This document shows positions 45,714 to 57,940 of a stretch of DNA of 64,000 bases, piece by piece. Both the position numbers and the translations under genes were made by a program. Location of the stretch: NCBI RefSeq assembly GCF_034190915.1, contig NW_026947506.1, positions 36,641,748 to 36,705,747 of the forward strand. Reading direction: 5' to 3'. This DNA comes from Cavia porcellus. Its lineage: Eukaryota > Chordata > Mammalia > Rodentia > Caviidae. The notes under the pieces were generated by a model, which saw nothing but the letters and a program-made list of their open reading frames with translations, did not search any database and was not told where the DNA came from. How positions within the stretch are numbered: the first letter of the stretch is position 1; each line of letters opens with the position of its first letter.

Positions 45714-48657
45714 GTATGAAGTTTTACAGTTGTGTTGGCGGTCACCAGACAAACGGCCAGCAGCTGAAGACGTGCACAGACTGCTGACATACCTGCGCAT
45801 GCAGAGCCAGCGGGACCCAGAAGTGGACTTTGAGCAACAGTGGAACGCTCTCAAGCCAAACACCAACAGCAGAGACACCTCAAGCAATGCCGCATTCCCA
45901 ATTCTTGACCATTTTACCAGAGATCGGCTTGGTCGAGAGATGGAAGAGGTCCTCACAGTGACTGAAACAAGCCAGGGGCTGAGCTTCGAATATGTGTGGG
46001 AGGCCGCCAAGCATGATCATTTTGACGAGCGCAGCCGGGGACACCCAGATGAAGCCTTGTCCTACTCCAGCGTCTTCTTTCCTGTTGAAGTGTTCGAAAG
46101 CTCCCTTTCAGATCCCGGGCCTGGGAAACAAGATGACAGTGGCCAGGAGGTCCCCCTTAGAGCCCCTGGAGTGGTTCCTGTTTTTGATGCTCACAACCTT
46201 TCTGTTGGAAGTGACTATTACATCCAGTTAGAAGAAAAAAGCAGAAGCAACTTGGAGCTCGATTACCCACCTGCATTGCTCACAACGGAAATGGATAACC
46301 CAGAAAAGACAGGAACTGAGGCATCCCAGTTGACAGCCCTCAAGAACCTTGACTTTGAGGAATCTAGTACAGATGAGGATTTCTTTCAGAGTAGTACAGA
46401 TCCTAAAGATTCTAGCATAGCTGAAGACTTCCATGTTACCAGTGGCCCTGAAAGCCCTTTCAACAATATATTCAATGATCTTGAGAAAACTGAGGATTTG
46501 CCCAGCCACCAAAATATATTCAACTTAATGGAACTCAATGGGGTTCCTGCTGACTTTAAGCCAACTACATTAGGTTCGGGTTTGGAGGATCCCAGAAAGT
46601 CAAGAATAACCTGCCACTCAGACAGAGAAAAGCCCCATAAGCTTTTTGACCATGAGCCTTTTTGTTTATCAGAAAATCTTTTGCATCAAGATCACTTTGA
46701 TTCATTGAATGTTCAAGAATTGTCAGAAAACTTTTTATTTCTTCAAGAGAAAAACTTACTAAAAGGCTCACTGTCCAGCAAGGAGCTTATAAATGATCTT
46801 CACACAGAACTTAAGAATGCTGGTTTTACTGAAGCTCTGATGGAAACATCACATAGAAACTCTCTAGACAGTGAGCTTAAATTTCCTGAAGATACACCCA
46901 GCTCTCCTTTGTCACAGGAGAACACAAGCACCAAGGTTGAAGATGCAGGTGTCAAGGTTACCACTCAGAGCACCTCAGCACCATCTTTCCTGGAAATACC
47001 GACACCACCTACCTCTCTCACAGCAAAAGAAACACTTCTTGGTGGCCCCTCAGAACCACTCTCGAAGGCAGGAGAAAGCAAGCCCACAGGTTTGGACTGC
47101 AGCATCCCTGAGGACTGTCCATGCCAGGACCCTACCCCAGACTCGGTGACTGCCCGCACTGAATTTCCCTCCACTGATGCCAACACCCATATTGTGGACC
47201 ATAGGCCCCCTGACAGGACTCACCAAAATAAGGAGGCCTTAAAACTAACCAAAAGGGATGCTGCCCTCATGGATGGTATTCTTGCCAATCAGGCCAGTAC
47301 AGAATCCAGACAAGACTTACAAAACCAGCCCTTTTCAGAAGACCAGCATGGTGGCAGTTTGCAGAAGAAAAACTTAGAAGCTATTGAGACTTTAAATCAG
47401 TTCAATTCTAAAGATGCCACCAAAGACATAGGCTTGGCATCCACCCTTTCCTCAGATTCTACCAGCCAGGACAGCCTCCTGGAAGACAGCTTATCCACAG
47501 CCATCCCGACCTCTGAGCAATCAGTGGAAACCCCAGACTCCCTGGATTCTGTGGATGTCCACGAAGCATTACTGGAGTCCTTAGTCTCCCACACCCCTCA
47601 GAAACTCCTACCCCCTGATAAGCCAGCAGACAGTGGCTATGAAACGGAGAACTTGGAGTCTCCTGAGTGGACTCTGCATCCTGCCCCCGAGGGCACCTCA
47701 GATTCGGACCCAGCCACTGCTGGAGACCTTGGGCAGAGCAGCTTGCCCCCCAACCCAGTCATCGTCGTCTCAGATGCAGCCAGTGGCCACAGAGGTGCAG
47801 AAGGCACCTCACAGACCTTTGCCTCAGGCTCGCAGAGCTCCTATCGAGACTCTGCATACTTCTCGGACAATGACTCGGAGCCAGACAAAAAGTCTGAGGA
47901 GGTCCCAGGAGCCTCCACCTCAGCCTTGCTGTTAATAAAAGATCAGTCACAGCCTGAGTCAGTCATCCCAGAGCAAAGCCCAGGTGCCAAAGATGGCTGC
48001 CTAGAAGCCACCAAAAGCCAGCCCAATCAAAGTTACCCGTTGATTCTAGAAAATCCCAGTAACCTGCAGTTAGAAATGTTGGAGCCAGCACAGACAGATG
48101 TTTCCAGACAGACACATCCTGTGGAAGATGAGGCCAACAGCCCCTTAAGTTTGCTGAATTCAGAACTGAGCAGTGGTGATGACTTTGAGACACAGGAAGA
48201 TCACCCCTGCACCCTCACTTCCACAGGAACCAACACTAATGAACTCCTTGCGTACACAAACGCTGCTATAGACAAATCCTTCTCCAGCCACTCTGAGGGT
48301 CCCAAGCTGAAGGAGCCCGACATCGAAGGGAAATACCTGGGGAAACTCAGCGTGTCTGGGATGCTCGACCTGTCCGAGGATGGGATGGACGCCGATGAGG
48401 AGGATGAAAACAGTGACGACTCTGACGAGGACCTGAGGGCCTTCAACCTGCACAGTCTCAGCTCTGAGTCAGAAGATGACACGGAGCACCCTGTGCCAGT
48501 GATCCTCAGCAATGAAGAAGACAGTCGGCATTTGCGGAGCCTCCTGAAGCCGGCAGCAGCTGCAACAGTGGCCATCAGTCAGCTGCCCGAAGACTGGAAG
48601 AAGGAAAAAAAGGCAGTCACTTTTTTCGATGATGTCACAGTCTATCTGTTTGACCAG
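45714..48657 (+). CDS. LMTK2: LMTK2 giant coding exon: end of kinase and acidic tail
   Basis: The 2,944-bp exon lies between TTGCCTAG and GTATCT. One base completes Trp, then 981 open codons follow. The first ~45 residues finish the kinase C-lobe ([16 protein letters not shown]). The rest is a long, low-complexity, Ser/Thr/Asp/Glu-rich tail predicted to be disordered. It contains [12 protein letters not shown], a [16 protein letters not shown] block, a [15 protein letters not shown] block, and a strongly acidic run ([19 protein letters not shown]). At its end KKAVTFFDD carries an RVxF-type PP1-docking motif (48610-48627). The open frame runs past the donor to 48711, but the GT donor and the matching downstream exon show that the last codons are intronic. 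No frameshift or stop is seen. Confidence 0.97.
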
Positions 48658-48845
48658 GTATCTGTTACCTCAAGATTATTTGTGTCTGTGTTGGAGAACG
48701 TCACAAATTGAGTGTGGAAGTTGGGTGTGGTGTTTTTAATCACCATTTTGGGACAAGATAGTGACTGTAGAAAGTTACTTGGGGTTGGTTCCATTTCAAA
48801 GATTAGGCAAAAATGTGATTATAGTTCTCACCGAGAACAAGAGGC

Positions 48846-49048
48846 CTCTTTTTTTTTTTTCTGTACTAAAAATTGAACCTAGGATCTTCACACTGAGCTA
48901 CATTACACACACACACACACACACAACACCTTTTAATCTTTTGTTTTGAAACAGACTCTAAGTTGCCCAGGCTAGGCTTGAATTTGTGATCTTTCTCCTT
49001 TAGCTGTCAAAGTAGCTGGGTTTGCAGGCCTGTGGCACTAAGCCCAGC
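48846..49048 (-). mobile_element. B4 SINE containing a CA run
   Basis: ID half (AATTGAACCTAGGATCTTCA), (CA)10 at 48906-48925, then B1 half (CAAAGTAGCTGGGTTTGCAG). Confidence 0.82.
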
Positions 49049-49454
49049 TGTTTTCATCTTCCTTCTGTTGCACATTGCTTTATGTGCTTTTGTTCCACTG
49101 TGTTGTGTTCACTTTTGTTCTTCAGATGCTTCTCAGAAAACTCCTTAAACCTCCACATTTGAATATAGCATGTGTGCTGGGAGGGTGAGGAGAGGGGAGT
49201 GGTTAAAGGAACAGAAGTGGCTTGGGTGCTGAATCTGAGAGGGGCCCTGGGGCTGCCTCGCTCCGCCCTCTCCAGGTGCTTCTTACCCACACTTGCCCCT
49301 GGCAAAGCTGTGTGTCGCTGGAGCTGCAGGAGTGAGGGCCCTTTCCACCAGGAGCAGTAGGGAGCAGGACTGAGACAGGGTACAGTTGCGGGTTTGAGGG
49401 ACAAACAGTTTTGGACTTCACCTGAGTTTTTCTTTTAGTTTTTTGTTATTTGTT

Positions 49455-50430
49455 TTTGGTACTATCTTTGGTTTTGGTATCAGGGTAATGCTGGCCCCAT
49501 AAAATGAATGGGAAGCGTTTCCTCCTCCTATAGCTTCTCAAAGAGATGATTTAGACCTGCTGACCTCTCCAAATAATTGCTTGTACATTCATGGGTTTTA
49601 AAGAAAAAATTTAATTTCATTGATTTCTGCTTTATTACTTTCTTCCTTCTGCTTACTTTGGGTTTATTTTGCTTTTTTATCATATTAGGCTAAATGCTTA
49701 GAATTTGAGACTTCTTTTCTAATATTAGCACTTCATTCTATAAATTCCCTTTATATACTTTATTAACATTTCACCCATCTTAACGCACTGTATTTTCCTT
49801 TTCATCTTGCTAAGATTACTTCCTAGTTTGGTTTAAAACTTGCTCTTCAACACATAGATTATTTCTAAGTGTATTGTTTTATATGCAAGATTTGGAGATT
49901 TTCTTGTATCTTTGCGATATTGAGTTTTAGTCTGATTCCATTAAGGTCAGCAAATATATTTTGTGTGTTTGAGATTGTTAAGGTTTATTTTAGAGTCTGT
50001 ATATCGCCTGTTGGGTGGATGTCCCACATGCACATGAATGACAATTTTCCTTTGAGGGTGTAGATTATTGTTCTATAAGTGTCCAGATTCCATCGTTGGG
50101 AGTATTGCTCAGTTCTTCACTGTTGTTGCTGATGTTTCTGTCTGTATGTGTTGCTGGGAGGGCAGTTTTGAAGACTCCACCTGCAACTGTAGATTTGTGC
50201 ATTTCTCTTTTCATTTTTGCTGTATGTGTTTTGCAGCTCTATGAAATACAATATTTTTAAGATGATGGTCTTCTTGGTGAATTGACCTTTTTGTTATTAT
50301 ATAATGTATTTTATTCCTGTTTCTGATATGCATGTGGCTGCTCTAGCTTTTGATTAGTGTTTGTGTGGCATATCTTTTTCATCTTTGTACTTTTAATCTA
50401 CCTCTATCATCATATTTGACACTTTTCTAT
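49455..50430 (-). mobile_element. ancient L1 ORF2 relic (EN-RT linker)
   Basis: GTATCAGGGTAATGCTGGCC marks the RT domain antisense, followed by ATTTCATTGATTTCTGCTTT and GATTCCATTAAGGTCAGCAA from the EN-RT linker. The end, CATGTGGCTGCTCTAGCTTT, matches the EN region. Frames are destroyed. Confidence 0.75.
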
Positions 50431-50749
50431 ATACTTGGGTGTTTATTTAAATTTATTTTTTAATTGTGCATATTCAGGGGTACCACATGATGTGTTGTTG
50501 CATGTATATATCGTGTAATGTTTAAATCAGGGTAAACAATCTCCTTAGACATTTATCATTTTTTGATGGTGAAACATTCAAGACCATCTCTTCTAGCTTT
50601 TAGAAATACATATTATCTGTGGTTGCCCTGCTGTGCAATAGAACTTTTATCCTACCTAACTGAAACTTAGACTCATTAATAAGGCTTGCTTCTCCACCCA
50701 TTCATTCACCAGGAGAGTATGGGGAAAGGTTATCAATCACATGTATTCT

Positions 50750-50830
50750 CAAGCTGGGGTATGCTGCAGTGCCACAGCGCCTGCCTGGCAACCATGAGAT
50801 CCTGATTTCGATTCTCCATACCTAATCAAT
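50750..50830 (+). mobile_element. ID SINE, old
   Basis: AAGCTGGGGTATGCTGCAGT ... GATTTCGATTCTCCATACC then (CAAT)n. Confidence 0.7.
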
Positions 50831-51550
50831 CAGTCAATCAGTCATATTTTGTAAATCTGTCTTGAACTGTATGTTTACACCATTTACGTTTCATAAAATT
50901 ATTAGTATATTTGAACTGAGGTGCAATATTTTGTCTTCTTGTAGTTCTTCCTCTTCCCTTCATTTGAGTAATTGAACACTGTTGGTATTACATTTTAATT
51001 TACCTACTGTTTTTACTGTATATCTTGTCTGTGTTACAGTTTTGGTAGTGGTTTTTCTAAGGATTTCAGTATATGCACTGTCTGCTTGGCATCAGTGTTT
51101 CAATACCTGAAATGGGAGAGGGGACCTGGCTATTGCACAGGTCCTCCCTTCCTCCTCTTCATGGTGTGCCACATGGACCCACTGAAAACCCCATCAGGTA
51201 ATGCTATGAACTTTAGTTTCAGTCATCAAGCATATTTTATGAAACTCAAGAGAAGTAGCTTTATATTTACCTGGAAAGTTCCCACTTCCATTGTTCTTGT
51301 TCTTGTTCAGGTTTACATCTGGTGACATTGGCCTTCTAACTGAAGAAGTTTGTTGAGCTTTTCTCTTTGCACTTTTTTTTCTATTTTCCCCTTCCAAATC
51401 TATTGGCAACAAATTCTCCTGAGTTTTTCTTCATCTCACATTTATTCCCTGAGAATATTTTCTCTAAAATGGGAGTTCTAATACAGAGTTCTGTGGTGGC
51501 AATTCTTTCTTTCAGCAAAGAGATCACTTCTAGCTGAGGGTACAGTAGAG

Positions 51551-51705
51551 TACAGTGGTATCTCCATTCACGAATGCTTCTGTTCGCAAACTCTACATCA
51601 AGTGACAAACATGACTGCAGCCATCATTCCTGCACAAACATAAATGTGGCCATCTTTTCCAGAGTTGTGGAACAATTTAAGTTTGTGGGTCAGGGTACCA
51701 CTGTA
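51551..51705. mobile_element. small DNA transposon (MITE) with TACAGTGGTA ends
   Basis: Starts TACAGTGGTA and ends with the inverted TACCACTGTA, enclosing 155 bp; TA duplicates are part of the ends. This is the pattern of Tc1/mariner-Tigger-type MITEs. Confidence 0.7.
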
Positions 51706-52195
51706 CTTGCCTATCTTGGGCTCCATCCCCTATAGCACCCACCTCAGAAAAAAGTGTTGCTTCTTTCTGATCTTCATAGTTCCTCATGAGAAATTTGCAG
51801 TCATTTAGATTGTTGTCCCTCTTTCAAAAGTATCTGTTATCAAGATGTTTTTCTTTATCTTCAGCTCTCATTAATTTAAACTGTGATGCACCTGGGCCTG
51901 GATTTCTTCATGCTGATTCCAAGTTTGCTGTGCTTTTTGAATCTGTAGTTTTAGATCTTGCACCAATTTGACAAGTGTTTTAGACATTTTTTTACCCAAG
52001 TACTTTTTCTGCACAGTACTCTCCTTTCCACCTGGGACCCTAACATGAGACCCTTTAGTGTCTTCCCAGTGACCCCAAGACACTGTTTTTTTGTTGTTGT
52101 TTGTTCGTTTTTATTCCTCCAGTTGTTTTTCTTGCTGGTGGCTGGATTAGGTTATCTCTATTTGTTTTTATTGCCTCCCACCACACAGATACCCA

Positions 52196-52403
52196 CTGGA
52201 GCTAGAACCCAGGGCTTTGTGCATGCTAGGCAAGTGCTTTACCACTAGCCACATCCCCAGCCCTTTTTTTTTTTTTTTTTTCTAAAGTCTTTATTTTGAG
52301 ACATAGTCTTGCTAAATTGCCCAGCCTGGCCTGGAACTTGTAATACTCCTGCCTCAGCCTCCCAAGTAGCTGGAATTACAGGCAAGTACTCCTACATCTG
52401 GCT
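52196..52403 (-). mobile_element. B4 SINE
   Basis: ID half AACCCAGGGCTTTGTGCATG ... ACATCCCCAGCCC, T-run linker, B1 half CTCCCAAGTAGCTGGAATTA. Confidence 0.88.
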
Positions 52404-52590
52404 CATCTGACCTTTTGTTGAGATCTTATATATTTCTGTTCAAGAGTGCTTGCCCGTACTTGCAGGACTTTGTTCTTGTTTGTTGGTTTGGTTTGGTTTT
52501 GAGAGATAGAGAACGAGCGAGCGAGTCAGTGAGTGAGAACATGTGTGCCTGTTTTGGTTTGAGGGGATTGTGGTTTTACTTCAGTATTTT

Positions 52591-52670
52591 TTGGAGCTGG
52601 GGATTGAATACAGGGTGTCTGTCACACATGTGAGGCAAGTGCTCTGCCCTTGAGTTACACCCCCAGCCTC
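52591..52670 (-). mobile_element. ID SINE, old
   Basis: GCTGGGGATTGAATACAGGG ... GAGTTACACCCCCAGCC. Confidence 0.75.
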
Positions 52671-53749
52671 GGAGATTTTTAATGTCTTTTTCAGGTAATT
52701 CCACCACCTATCTCCTCTTGACACTGGCATGTGTTGATTACTGTTACCCTCGTGAATTGGGTTATGCCAGGTTCTTTGGCTGCTAGGTGATTTTAGATTT
52801 TGTGTCACATGGTGTCATACGATTACTCTGTTGTATTAAGCTCTGGCAAATGTTGGTATTTTTGTCTTTACAGCCCTTCCCCCCAGCTGGGTTCAGGCCA
52901 CCAGCCCCAGTCAGCCCCTGTGGGTTGTGGTTTCAGTGCTTGTTCCCCTTTTGAAGCCTTTGTTTAGTGGATGCCAGCTGGGGCCTGGCCAGAACACAGT
53001 ATTGTATGTTGGCTCTCCATTCCCCCAGTTCAGCCCGCAAAGCTTTTTGTATTGTTTGGGGTCTGCTCAGGTAGGCCTAGGAGCCCCCCAGACACTATCT
53101 AGAATCGCTATTCTAAGCTCTACTTTCTCTGATGGCCCTGGACTTTAGCTCTGTGAATCTCCGCAGGCTAGGTCCTGACAGTGCCATGCCTAGGATGAGC
53201 AGGAGAGGACAGAGCAGAAATGAGCAGCAGTCCCTCACTCTTGTGGGTCAGCATCCACCAGTGCAGAAAGAGGCTTCAGCCCCCTTAGAGTCACACTTCT
53301 GTCACTCTGGGGTTAATAGGCCTGGCGGTGGCAGAACAGGAAAGGATAGAGAAAAAAAAAACCTAGATTACCTGTTTGGACACCAAAGGCCTCTGCAGCT
53401 CTGTCCACACCAGGACCCCCTCTGGCTTTCAGGCTGAGTTGAATCCGGTCCAAGGCCATTCAAGGGAAATGGCTAATGAAGTGCTCATTTGTAGCACTTT
53501 GATGGTGATAAATCTAATATCACCATCTGCCTGCTACATTTACTTCTCAGAGGCCTCCAAGCTGCTTTTCTGTCCTGCCCAGTTGTTGGGGCCTCATTCA
53601 GAGGAAGGCAGGCTACTCATCAGTGTCCCCCACTTAGCAGGGATGAAACTGCCCTCGCTTTAAACTGCAAGGCACCCGTCAGCAGGGCTGTGGCACACTG
53701 AGCAGCTCCCAGGCACAGGCTTGACAGGTCCTTCTGCTTGGCTTTTCAG

Positions 53750-53882
53750 GAGACCCCAACCAAAGAGCTGGGGCACTGTGGAGAAGAAGCACACCACCCT
53801 GGGCCCAGCAGCTCGGCACCCACCTCAGACTCACCCTATCTGAGCAGGTGTATAAACTCTGAGAGTTCCACGGATGAAGAAG
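53750..53882 (+). CDS. LMTK2: LMTK2 coding exon, C-terminal tail
   Basis: The 133-bp exon lies between CTTTTCAG and GTATTT. It encodes [13 protein letters not shown]..., then [20 protein letters not shown] and TDEE plus one base of Gly. This matches my recall of the human LMTK2 C-terminal segment with small differences in the middle (HHPGPS). It is serine-rich and probably disordered. Confidence 0.95.
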
Positions 53883-54117
53883 GTATTTCACTTCATTGAC
53901 TAGCTTAAACACAATCAGAAAACAGAGCATTGGGTAATGTAAACACTCTGGCAGGAGCACATGGCTTATTGCTTTCAATAACCTTCTCTCAACACCTGGA
54001 GCACAGCTGGCCATCTGGTGGCAAGGCTGGTGTTGGCTCATGCATCCAGCACACCTGTGCTTTCGGGCTCCTCTGCTCTTCATTGCACGATGATAACAGG
54101 AGGATTTTTTTTTCCAG

Positions 54118-54360
54118 GTGGAGGCTTTGAGTGGGATGATGACTTCTCCCCAGATCCTTTCATGTCAAAGACAACAAGCAGCCTTCTAGGTTCCAAGCCT
54201 TCCCTTCAGCCGTCCAAGTACTTCTCCCCTCCACCGCCAGCCCGGAGCACAGAGCAGAGCTGGCCACACGTGTCACCCTGCTCCAGGTTCTCCATCTCTC
54301 CCGCCAACATTGCCAGCTTCTCTCTCACGCACCTCACTGACTCGGACATTGAGCAAGGAG
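54118..54360 (+). CDS. LMTK2: LMTK2 coding exon, WDDDF/DPF segment
   Basis: The 243-bp exon lies between TTTTCCAG and GTGAGA. It encodes [20 protein letters not shown], a [15 protein letters not shown] proline stretch and [25 protein letters not shown]. It splices to the stop-bearing exon through a split Gly codon. DPF at 54153-54161 is a consensus type bound by the AP-2 alpha appendage. The exon is very similar to human in my recollection. Confidence 0.96.
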
Positions 54361-55580
54361 GTGAGAAACACCCTGCATGGGCTGGCATGGGCATGTGGTC
54401 TAAGAGATCAGGTTTTGGCTTGGTGGTGTCCACCCTCCACCCACCCCTCTGTGGAGTTGAAGACCTGGTAATGTAATGTTTCTGGGTATTTGCTGAATAG
54501 GTTATAAATTTGCTTTTAAAGCCAACTGTGATGATATACATCTGTAACCCCTATACTCTGAGAGGTTGAGGCAGGAGGATTGTACATTGGAGCTCAGCCT
54601 GGGCAGTTTGGCAACTTAGCAACAGCAAGACCATAGCATAGCATAGCTTAGCATAGCTTAGCATAGCTTAGCATAGATAATTAGGGATGCAACTCAGTGT
54701 AAAAGCTCTGGGTTCAATCTCTAGTGCTATGGAGTGAATAAATTTGTTTCCATAAAACTTGTACACTCCTGCATCTTGATGGTGGACTGACTAGGCTCAT
54801 GCAGCCCACTTCTAGAAACACTTGGAAGCTCATTCCTGCTTCCCCGTGTTGGGCTCGAGTGCCCTGGATCTGGAGCACCAGCGGTTCCCCAGATCACTGT
54901 CTGTCTTTCCTTTTTCTCTGGCTGCTGCCCTACTCCACAGTCTCCACTTCTTTTCAGAGATGCAGCCCTTCAGCAGGTGTGGGCTCCTCTGAACTCTTGG
55001 CCAAGCCTCTGAGTTGAGCTTGGGTGCACTCTGGCTTTTCCCCTGGGAATGTTGGTTTTGCCATTAAGTCCTGGTCTCCGTGTGATACCAGAGGGCCAGG
55101 TGGGAATGCCCAGGCACAGGCACATTTGAAGTGGCAGGATCTGAACATATGGGTCATTTCCCCCATACCTAGATGGAAAGATAAATGTTAATAAATAGGT
55201 GCATTTTTTTATTTGAAGTTTACAGATCAAATAATAAATGTGAACCATAAAGAGCTGTGTTTGTGTTTGCACGGCTTCACTAGTGCCGAGGAGATAATGC
55301 CTGCACCCGAGGACCTGGTGGGCAGGTGTGCATGGGTGCATACAGGCAGCCGGGCTGATTTCCTTCCTTGCCCTGAGCATTGGCACGGAATCACCATGGG
55401 AGCCAAGCAGCTGGGTGCACGGAGTCAGTAGGCGCCACTTTAAAGACTGACAGGGCAGGTCGGGCAGGTGTGAAGCAGGCAGACCCAAGCTGCAGATCCT
55501 TTTCCTGCCACAGTGGTCAGGTGCGCTCCAGATTTGTTATCTAGGACAATCATTTCTAAAACGTGCTCTCTCCTAAATAG
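54361..55580 (+). other. LMTK2: LMTK2 last intron (1.2 kb)
   Basis: It contains a B4 SINE with an expanded decamer repeat (54519-54735). The rest is unrecognised. The acceptor is AAATAG at 55575-55580. Confidence 0.7.
54519..54735 (+). mobile_element. B4 SINE with internal decamer expansion
   Basis: B1 half (GAGAGGTTGAGGCAGGAGGA), an AGCATAGCTT array at about 54634-54676 and ID half (AGGGATGCAACTCAGTGTAA). Confidence 0.82.
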
Positions 55581-55609
55581 GCAGCAGCGAAGATGGAGAA
55601 AAGGATTAG
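55581..55609 (+). CDS. LMTK2: LMTK2 terminal coding exon
   Basis: Two bases complete Gly, then SSEDGEKD and TAG (55607-55609). The acidic C terminus SEDGEKD is the LMTK2 end as I recall it. Although only 29 bp are coding, the phase (2+27) matches the donor at 54361 exactly and the acceptor is preceded by TCTCTCCTAAATAG. Confidence 0.93.
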
Positions 55610-57934
55610 GTGGCCTCGCATACAGTCTCCAGGCCAGACTGTTCTGACCCATGAGCCCAAGCAGCAGCAGCAGCTGCCGTGAGACCTGAGGACCCTGGAG
55701 GCCACGCTCGGCGGCTGTCCCAGCCACCCACTGCAGCCGCACCCTGAGGGCCTCTCACACTTGCAGCGCTCACACTCTGATCGTCCGAATTGCTTGGGGG
55801 AAACTGCGTGGCAGGGTGTGCTGTTTTCTGTGCTGCTGTCTTTTGTGTCCACACCTGTTGCCTCCGGGTCTGGACATGAGTGCCACGGAGGATGCCCCAG
55901 GGGAATGGTCACAAGTGAGCCATATTTACTGTTTTAAAAGAAATCACTAATTGCTCTGTAATTGCACTGTGGATAAGTGTTCCAAGAGTCCCCAATATTG
56001 TACAGAATCGTAAATTATTCAAGGAAAATAAGGCAGGTCAAGCTGGTGCTATCCACTAGTTTGATTTTTTTTTTTTTTTTTTTCCTGTTTGATAGTTTGT
56101 TTGCCCTGCATGGTACTTGTAAAGCTTAAATATTTTGAGTGATATGCTGTCTTCAGAATTATTGGAGCTGTATATATGGTACTGTTTCATACATGATACT
56201 GATTCTGAATGTTAGTGTTTTATGTTCTTATAGGAAATATTTTTGATGAGTCCCAAAATACTGCTCTGTTACTTACAATGATTGAATCAAACATGTTTCG
56301 TCTCTTCCCTAGAAGGTGGTTTCCCTGTGGCAAATACAGCTTCTCTGGGCTGCCAAAATCTTGCAGCCTCCCTATAAGATTCCCTCATCCCCCTGGTGTT
56401 TAAGACTGACAGGGGCACCCCACACTCAGTTTTGGATTGCAGTGTGGTGTGGCAGGTCAGGCTGTGGGAGTCCTGCTGAGTCCTCCTTTTAAGAAGGTGG
56501 ACGCCTCAGAGGCATACATGTTCCCATGAGGGGCTCTGGCTGCGTGAGGAGGATTGGTCCACTGCAGGTGGTATTGTTTCAAGCTCTTAAAACATTTCCA
56601 GAGCTGGATTTTCAGCTTGGCACCATTCCAAGTCCAGCCAGGAGCGGCCAATCTCTGTGACCCAGAACAACACCGCATTGCACAGCCGTGCTCACTCTTC
56701 TTCGCAGCCATGGAAAAGGGCAAAGGGACCACAGCAGAAGCCCAGCAGCTGATGCATCCTCCTTAGCGGGTTCATGGTCTTCACAGCTCCCAGGGCCCAG
56801 CTGCCTGGCCCTTTCCTCCTGCTGTAGGCACCAAGTCCTCTTCTTGCTTTGAAAGGAACTGAGCATCTCCAATGTGGCTTCGTCTAAAACCAGTGTCCTT
56901 CACACAAAGCTGACCTCATTGTCCTGGCCTAGAGAACTGCCTGGACGTCAGGAGGTCCCCCGTGGCTGTGCAGCATGGCAGCACTGAGCAGAGCCCTGAT
57001 CCTACTGGATGGTACCCTACATCAGCCCTTTACCCCGGCTCTTTCCCGGTGCTGATCTGCTTCCCACACTCCAGTGTGACGCTGGGACGCCTCCAGGCCC
57101 TGGCTGTCACCTGCAGGACTTGGGTCCCAGTGCAGACTGCAAATGTGGATGTTGCCTAGAGTTTACATAGTAAATTATGACCTTTCTTATCGATTCTGAT
57201 TCACTCTGTGAATTTTTTTATACTAAGCAATAATTTTCCAAAGCAAGAAAATTCTGAATAGAGTTGCCCTTATCCCCCACTTGGTGTGAACTGAGCGTGT
57301 ACCAAGGACCTGCAGGGAGCACTGGCTCTTGGAACACCTGTATTCTAAAAACAGGGCCTTTGAAGGTGATGTTGCCAAAACTGTCATAACTCTGAATTTC
57401 TTACCATGGAGACTTCTCGAGTTTTCCAAATTTTTACCTCTACCTACTAGTCTTAATTGATTGAGAGAGATGAGAGGCAATTAGATTATTTAAAATATAG
57501 GTCCAAGGAATTTATAATTTAACAATTAAAATCAAACATTCATAGACTATATGGCCTTCTCATACAGTAAGCCCAGGATACGTTTATGGATATTTCAGAG
57601 CTGTACATTTTCACTAAGCTAAGATTTTAACATGAATCCCATTTTTAATTTTTATATCACTTATAATTTATTGCCAAAAAAAGCATTTTGTACATTGAGT
57701 GGGGGGCGGGGTAGACTGAACTATGGTGTTGCATGGAAGGGGAGACTATCTCTCATCAACATGTGAATCAGTGTGTTCTTATGGAATCTGAAGCAATACA
57801 AAGAAGTTTAACTAAATAGATTAAAACTTCAGCCCATTTTTGAAATGTCAGCACATACCGTGTTTTTTGTTTTTACTTATTAGTTACCAGTGGTAGGTTT
57901 TCCAACATACTTGTTCTAAGAAGTTACGCAATGA

Positions 57935-57940
57935 AATAAA
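57935..57940 (+). terminator. LMTK2: candidate proximal poly(A) signal
   Basis: AATAAA inside the 3' UTR about 2.3 kb after the stop. Use is unproven. Confidence 0.3.

Larger units (their letters stand above)
48658..53749 (+). other. LMTK2: LMTK2 intron (5.1 kb)
   Basis: It holds a B4 with a CA run (48846-49048), an ancient antisense L1 ORF2 relic (about 49455-50430), an ID (50750-50830), a small DNA transposon with TACAGTGGTA ends (51551-51705), a B4 (52196-52403) and an ID (52591-52670). The segment 52700-53740 has no recognised content. Confidence 0.65.

Noticed and set aside
45495..48575. Several 60-170 codon frames overlapping the LMTK2 giant exon
   Set aside because: All overlap the 2,944-bp exon or its splice site in other frames or strands; none has independent homology.
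48658..48711. Continuation of the LMTK2 frame past 48657
   Set aside because: A GT donor at 48658 and a phase-matched exon at 53750 with conserved protein show that these codons are intronic. A truncated intron-retention product is possible but unsupported.
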